From Deltaproteobacteria bacterium (GTDB lineage Bacteria; Desulfobacterota; DSM-4660; Desulfatiglandales; Desulfatiglandaceae), in the NCBI GenBank assembly GCA_019314425.1, contig JAFCZI010000050.1, forward strand, positions 1 to 10,753: a DNA stretch of 10,753 bases, given 5' to 3'. Below, piece by piece: positions 7,164 through 10,753 of this stretch. How positions within the stretch are numbered: position 1 is the stretch's first letter; every line of letters begins with the position of its first letter. The position numbers and the translations under genes were made by a program. The notes beneath the pieces were generated by a model. It did not search any database. It was given only the letters and a program-made list of their open reading frames with translations, and was not told the origin of the DNA.

Positions 7164-8273
7164 ATGATGAATCATATGCGGTTAAACAACAACGCGCCAA
7201 CGGAAATCCTAATCGTCAAATTGAGTGCCATCGGCGATGTTATCCACACCCTCGCTTTTCTGGATGTGCTCCATCAGAATTTCCCTCGGGCGAAGATCGA
7301 CTGGCTGGTGGAAGAGGGCGCTGCGGGTGTTATTGAAGGGCATCCGGCCATCCGTCGGGTGATCGTATCCGGAAGAAAATCCTGGTGGCTGAATCTGGTT
7401 GAAGATCGGCGCTTCGGTGGGGTTTTCCGGGAGATGTCATCCTTTCTAAAAGACCTGAGACATGTCCGTTACGACTGGGTGATTGATTTACAGGGGTTGC
7501 TGAAAAGTGGTCTCCTGACAGGGCTTTCCAGGGGTAAACGAAAGGTGGGCATGTCCGGCGCCAGGGAAGGGGCATGGTTTTTTCTAAAAGAACCGTCCGT
7601 CAGGGTGAATTATGATCAGCACGCCATTGATCGTTATCTGGAAGTGGCAATACAATTGGGATGTAAATGGGATCGATGGGACAACCGGATTCCGGTCTCT
7701 GAAACCCACCGGCACGCGTTGGACCAATTGCTGGCGAGTCATGGTTTCAAGGACGGGAATCTGGTGGCCATAAACCCCATGGCCAAGTGGAAGACCAAGC
7801 TGTGGGAACCGGGCCTTTTCGCGGCCCTGGGGGACCGGATCCTGGCGGAATTCCCCTGCCGGATTGTGTTTACCGGAAGCCAGGACGATCGACCGATTAT
7901 CGAAAATATTTCGTCGATGATGAAAAACAGGCCTTTGAATCTGGCAGGCAAAACCGGGTTGAAGGAACTGGCTTGTTTATATGACCGCTGCCGTGTCCTG
8001 GTTACGACGGATACAGGACCCATGCACATGGCGGCCGCCATGGGATGCGCTGTGGTAGCCCTTTTTGGACCCACATCCCCGCTCCGAACCGGCCCGTATG
8101 GTCCCGGGCACAGGGTGATGACATCGGGTGCCGCTTGCAGCCCCTGTTTCAAAAAAACGTGTGATCAATGGTCCTGCATGCGGGATATCACCGTGGAGAG
8201 CGTTTTTGAAGCTGTGAGGGGTGTGCTTTTGCAGGAGAAAACTTCAAAAATGACAATGCGTAAAGGAGACTGA
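7164..8273 (+). CDS. waaC: GT9 lipopolysaccharide heptosyltransferase, probably heptosyltransferase I (WaaC)
   Basis: ADP-heptose-dependent GT-B transferase of the LPS inner core; WaaC adds the first heptose to Kdo. The 369-residue protein has ILIVKLSAIGDVIHTL at 15-30 (Asp25 in the GD loop; the K-S-x-x-GD-V form is closer to WaaC than to WaaF), INPMAKWKTKLW at 203-214 in the nucleotide-sugar site, FTGSQDD at 236-242 and TTDTGPMHMAAAMG at 281-294. Four cysteines (325, 328, 333, 338) near the C-terminus mirror the cluster in WaaF. ATGs at 7164, 7167 and 7176 are all possible starts and none has a good ribosome site; I take the first. The gene is separated from gmhB by the palindromic repeat and from the next gene by one base. 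With waaF and gmhB in the same run, the WaaC role is the natural one, but another GT9 transferase (WaaQ-like) is not excluded. Confidence 0.85.
   Translation: MMNHMRLNNNAPTEILIVKLSAIGDVIHTLAFLDVLHQNFPRAKIDWLVEEGAAGVIEGHPAIRRVIVSGRKSWWLNLVEDRRFGGVFREMSSFLKDLRHVRYDWVIDLQGLLKSGLLTGLSRGKRKVGMSGAREGAWFFLKEPSVRVNYDQHAIDRYLEVAIQLGCKWDRWDNRIPVSETHRHALDQLLASHGFKDGNLVAINPMAKWKTKLWEPGLFAALGDRILAEFPCRIVFTGSQDDRPIIENISSMMKNRPLNLAGKTGLKELACLYDRCRVLVTTDTGPMHMAAAMGCAVVALFGPTSPLRTGPYGPGHRVMTSGAACSPCFKKTCDQWSCMRDITVESVFEAVRGVLLQEKTSKMTMRKGD
8264..8268 (+). promoter_or_regulatory. Ribosome binding site of the UPF0434/Trm112-like gene
   Basis: AGGAG within the last codons of the preceding heptosyltransferase gene, six bases ahead of the ATG at 8275. 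It fixes the start of this very short gene and shows that it is a deliberately translated reading frame. Confidence 0.75.
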
Positions 8274-8274
8274 T

Positions 8275-8445
8275 ATGGCCATAAGCAAGGAACTGCTGGA
8301 TATCCTGGCGTGCCCGAAATGTAAGGGGGATATCTACTTGACGGAATCGAAAGACGGGCTCATCTGCGACCAATGCAAATTGTTATACGAGATCAAGGAT
8401 GATATCCCCATCATGCTGATTGATGAGGCAAAACCGTTGGGCTAA
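8275..8445 (+). CDS. Small UPF0434/Trm112-family zinc-ribbon protein (YcaR-like)
   Basis: A 56-residue protein with ELLDILACPKCKGDIYL at 6-22 and two CxxC pairs, Cys13/Cys16 and Cys31/Cys34, that should bind one zinc ion. The ending YEIKDDIPIMLIDEA is the family's typical C-terminal signature. E. coli YcaR has the same layout and sits between lpxK and kdsB, so an LPS gene neighbourhood is usual for this family. The Trm112 branch includes an activator of methyltransferases in eukaryotes and archaea, but no specific role is established for the bacterial short form and none is claimed here. The gene starts one base after the heptosyltransferase stop with a good ribosome site, so it belongs to the operon and is its last recognisable gene. 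Confidence 0.9.
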   Translation: MAISKELLDILACPKCKGDIYLTESKDGLICDQCKLLYEIKDDIPIMLIDEAKPLG

Positions 8446-8471
8446 TGAAGCCCCCCAGACACCGGGTTTCC

Positions 8472-8496
8472 GTAGGGGCGGGTCTTGTGCCCGCCC
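8472..8496 (+). repeat. Dispersed palindromic repeat, copy 2
   Basis: Second copy of the 25-base element, in the same orientation as copy 1 and with perfect arms: GGGCGGG, seven-base loop TCTTGTG, CCCGCCC. It fills most of the 54-base gap between the convergent UPF0434 gene (stop at 8445) and lnt (stop at 8500-8502). REP-like palindromes often sit in such convergent gaps. Confidence 0.85.
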
Positions 8497-8510
8497 TGAT
8501 CAAATTTTCC
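8475..8510 (+). terminator. Possible terminator formed by the repeat hairpin
   Basis: The 7-bp all-GC hairpin of repeat copy 2 is followed on the plus strand by TGATCAAATTTT, with only a short T-run set back from the stem. It could slow or stop transcription leaving the LPS operon. On the minus strand no T-run follows, so for lnt it could at most be an mRNA-end-stabilising hairpin. It is not a canonical intrinsic terminator. Confidence 0.3.
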
Positions 8511-10101
8511 CACGACGCGAATCGGGCGGACCTATGTGTTCGCGCCGTCTTCTTCTATATCTGCCGCCAAGGTGGAATAACAGCCTCAGCAGGGAAATCA
8601 GAACCAGCCCGCCGGCAAACAGGTCTCCGGTGCGGGTGTAGATTGTGGGCGCTGCGGGCAAAACAGGGATGGATCGACTAAGAACCGCTTCCACAAAAAG
8701 GGCGCTTCGGGAAAGAATGGCGCCATCAGATCCGATAAAGGCGCTGAACCCCGTATTGGCAGCGCGTATCATGGGCAGCCCTGTTTCCACTGAGCGGAAT
8801 ACCGACATGCTCAAGTGTTGATACGGCGCGCTGGTGGCGCCAAACCAGGCATCGTTGGTGATATTGACCAGGAGATTGGCGCCCTCCCTTGAAAGATCCC
8901 GCGCCAGTTCAGGAAAAATAGCTTCAAAACAGATCAGAACACCCAGGGAGAGGTCCTTATCTTTGAAGGGACCCTGTCGATCTCCCTGAGCAAAATTTCC
9001 GGCGGCCTGAACCAGGTGGCTGATAAAAGGCAGATATTGTTTTAAGGGGACATACTCCCCGAAAGGCACCAGGTGCCGTTTGTCATAATACTGCGTAACT
9101 GTGGCGTCCGGTGTTATCATGTAGGCGCGGTTGTAGTATCTTATTTTCCGGTTGATACGCTCATAGGCAGGGCTGCCGAAAATGAATGCCGCCCCCAGTT
9201 CGTTGGAAAGACCCCTCATCTTCGGTGAAAAAAGAGATGCATCCTGGTAGAAAAAAGGAAGCGCCGTTTCAGGCCACACGATCAAGGCCGGCGTTGAATC
9301 AGCTGCCGAGAGACTGAGCCTGAAATACATTTGAAGGGTCTGTAACTGATAGGTGGGCTGCCATTTGACGGACTGGTCAATGTTGGCTTGTACCACGGCG
9401 GCGCTGATTTTCGGCGCTGTTTTGGTTCGGGCCTTTTTTTGTCTAACCTGGTGCAATCCATAGGTTAATGTGCCCGCTGTCAGCAGCACCACGAAAAGCC
9501 ACTCCCATTTCAGGAAGGTGCGTTTCGTCCCTTTTTTTCTGAAAAAGGATTGAAAGATCAGACCGTTCACCAGAACGATCAGAAAGGAAACGCCGTATAT
9601 CCCGAAAAGGTTGGCTATTTGAATCACGGCGAGGTGTTCGTATTGGCTGTAGCCCAACAGACACCAGGGAAATCCGGTAACGAGATGGGCCCTCGCATAT
9701 TCCAGACTGACCCAGAAGGCTGCCATGAAAAAGATGGAGAAGGGACCGTGGTTCATCCGGCAGGTGAGGCTGGAAAACAATCCCGGGTACAGGGCCAGGA
9801 AAAGGGATAGCAGCAGGAGCGCCAACAGGCTGATGGCAAGTGGGAGGTTTCCGTATTGCTTAAGGACTACGATGATCCAGTACATGAGGGTTATGAAATG
9901 AAAAAAACCTGTGATGAACCCCAGTTTGAATGCGCTGCGGGGCGTTTTGTCCTGGATGGATACGAGCAGGGGGATGAGAGCAACCCATGCGAGAAACGAA
10001 AGTTTCCCCGGTGGAAATGACGCCGTCAGCAACAACCCGGAAAGAATGGCCAGAAATAGGTCGCGAAGGGAAAGGGCACGCTGTTTTGTTGCCGGCGTCA
10101 T
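8500..10101 (-). CDS. lnt: Apolipoprotein N-acyltransferase Lnt
   Basis: Inner-membrane enzyme that adds the third acyl chain, from phospholipid, to the N-terminal cysteine of lipoproteins before export to the outer membrane. The 533-residue protein has about six hydrophobic segments in residues 15-215, then a periplasmic nitrilase-fold domain, then a last membrane helix at about 494-511. The catalytic triad is visible: Glu278 in IVWPETALPFF, Lys341 in YYDKRHLVPFGEY and Cys391 in GVLICFEAIFPE, with spacing close to E. coli Glu267/Lys335/Cys387. NITNDAWFG at 413-421 is also typical. The Arg-rich tail after residue 513 ends four bases short of the palindromic repeat. The ATG lies six bases after the corC stop with no clear ribosome site, suggesting translational coupling. 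Confidence 0.96.
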   Translation of the reverse strand: MTPATKQRALSLRDLFLAILSGLLLTASFPPGKLSFLAWVALIPLLVSIQDKTPRSAFKLGFITGFFHFITLMYWIIVVLKQYGNLPLAISLLALLLLSLFLALYPGLFSSLTCRMNHGPFSIFFMAAFWVSLEYARAHLVTGFPWCLLGYSQYEHLAVIQIANLFGIYGVSFLIVLVNGLIFQSFFRKKGTKRTFLKWEWLFVVLLTAGTLTYGLHQVRQKKARTKTAPKISAAVVQANIDQSVKWQPTYQLQTLQMYFRLSLSAADSTPALIVWPETALPFFYQDASLFSPKMRGLSNELGAAFIFGSPAYERINRKIRYYNRAYMITPDATVTQYYDKRHLVPFGEYVPLKQYLPFISHLVQAAGNFAQGDRQGPFKDKDLSLGVLICFEAIFPELARDLSREGANLLVNITNDAWFGATSAPYQHLSMSVFRSVETGLPMIRAANTGFSAFIGSDGAILSRSALFVEAVLSRSIPVLPAAPTIYTRTGDLFAGGLVLISLLRLLFHLGGRYRRRRREHIGPPDSRRGKI

Positions 10102-10107
10102 ATGGGC

Positions 10108-10753
10108 TCAGGTGGATGCTGAATCTGAGTGTAGAGGCGGGGGGGGTGACCCCGTATCGTCTTTGGCTGTAATCAAGACTTTTTCGATTTTCCGTTGATC
10201 CCCTTCTTGAATGGTGATGTTAAGGTTTTCGAAAGAGATTATTTCACCTGCTTTTGGGATTTTCCCCAGGAGGTGAATGATGAAACCGCCCACGGATTCG
10301 AAGTCTCCCTCCGGCAGGTTTATCTTGAGTTGTTCTTCCAGTTTTTCTATCTCCAATCGTGCGTCCACAATAACGCTGCCGTCGTCGAGGATGGAGAGAA
10401 GGGGCTCTTCATGGTCGTGTTCGTCCATGATTTCGCCCACGATTTCCTCCAGAATATCCTCGGTTGTAATGATACCGGCGGTGCCGCCGTATTCATCGGT
10501 GACCACAACCAGATGGGTCCTCTTTTCCCGAAGGTCTTTCAGCAACTCACCGATCTTGCGATTTTCGGGAACGAAGAATGGTTTTCTGAAGATATCAAAT
10601 GGAATTTTTGAATTGGGCTCCCTGCCCAGAAGCCGCAACAGGTCTTTGGCATGGAGAACCCCCACCACATGGTCGATGTCGTCTTTATGGATGGGGATTC
10701 GGGTATGCCCGCACTCGTTGACCAGATCGATCATTTCCCCCAGTGTGCAGTCT
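10108..10753 (-). CDS. corC: CorC/HlyC-family CBS-domain protein, 5' end cut off by the window
   Basis: Cytoplasmic protein of the YbeX/CorC group, linked in enterobacteria to magnesium/cobalt efflux and ribosome-related functions. The frame is open past the window edge, so the N-terminal part is missing. Counting from the methionine at 10734: the rest of the first CBS domain (CGHTRIPIHKDDIDHVVGVL), the second CBS domain with HLVVVTDEYGGTAGIITTED at about 74-93, an acidic linker (EIMDEHDHEEP) and a C-terminal CorC_HlyC (transporter-associated) domain containing LPEGDFESVGGFIIHLLGKI. It ends in a proline/serine-rich tail (GSPPPPLHSDSAST). No membrane-spanning DUF21 region is visible in this part, so the soluble CorC type fits but is not proven. 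The corC-lnt order matches E. coli ybeX-lnt. Confidence 0.88.
   Translation of the reverse strand, partial: DCTLGEMIDLVNECGHTRIPIHKDDIDHVVGVLHAKDLLRLLGREPNSKIPFDIFRKPFFVPENRKIGELLKDLREKRTHLVVVTDEYGGTAGIITTEDILEEIVGEIMDEHDHEEPLLSILDDGSVIVDARLEIEKLEEQLKINLPEGDFESVGGFIIHLLGKIPKAGEIISFENLNITIQEGDQRKIEKVLITAKDDTGSPPPPLHSDSAST

Noticed and set aside
7113..7168. Possible internal promoter for waaC (TTGTGC and TATGAT)
   Set aside because: The two boxes are about 44 bases apart, far from the usual 16-18, and the -10-like box overlaps the start codon.
6962..7336. Plus-strand frame of 124 codons overlapping gmhB and waaC
   Set aside because: It overlaps two clear genes in another frame, and its middle is a translation of the palindromic repeat (VGAGLVPAL).
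8420..8681. Plus-strand frames starting in the UPF0434 gene and running through repeat copy 2 into lnt
   Set aside because: They are shadows over the repeat and the 3' end of lnt, with no domain and no credible start.
1..10753. An undescribed biological system such as a defence island, CRISPR array, biosynthetic cluster or mobile element
   Set aside because: Every long gene belongs to a known envelope-biogenesis or signalling family. No spaced repeat array, transposase, integrase, attachment site or RNA gene was seen.

Overview
The window reads as chromosomal DNA of a Gram-negative bacterium and is almost entirely devoted to building the outer membrane. The protein styles fit a Desulfobacterota (former Deltaproteobacteria) sulfate-reducer-like genome: an NtrY-type kinase, cysteine-rich GT9 heptosyltransferases and dispersed GTAGGGGCGGG palindromes. 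This assignment is inference; no marker gene is present.

Plus strand, 1-8445: a tightly packed, same-direction gene run. It opens with a 5'-truncated NtrY-like sensor histidine kinase, then waaA (Kdo transferase), lpxK (lipid A 4'-kinase), a late lipid A acyltransferase of the LpxL/HtrB family, waaF (heptosyltransferase II), gmhB (heptose bisphosphate phosphatase), a second GT9 heptosyltransferase (probably waaC) and a 56-residue UPF0434/Trm112-like zinc-ribbon protein. Several junctions overlap or nearly touch (waaA/lpxK 1 base, lpxK/acyltransferase 20 bases, waaF/gmhB TTGA overlap, waaC/UPF0434 1-base gap), so much of this is probably one operon. Together the products phosphorylate and acylate lipid A, add Kdo, and make and add inner-core heptose. 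The other heptose and Kdo precursor genes (gmhA, hldE, hldD, kdsA/B) are not here.

Minus strand, 10753-8500: a convergent pair, corC (truncated at the window edge) followed by lnt (apolipoprotein N-acyltransferase), the same pairing as enterobacterial ybeX-lnt. The two gene sets meet tail to tail at about 8446-8499.

The most notable points are: (1) the acyltransferase gene is broken by two apparent single-base deletions about 115 bases apart, although restoring one base at each gives a 308-residue protein with its catalytic His/Glu pair at 129/134; (2) two near-identical 25-bp palindromic repeats, one inside the operon between gmhB and waaC and one between the convergent gene sets, bracket waaC plus the UPF0434 gene; (3) a small array of direct and inverted repeats lies between the kinase gene and waaA. 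No tRNA, rRNA, CRISPR array, transposase or clearly new defence or biosynthetic system is visible.
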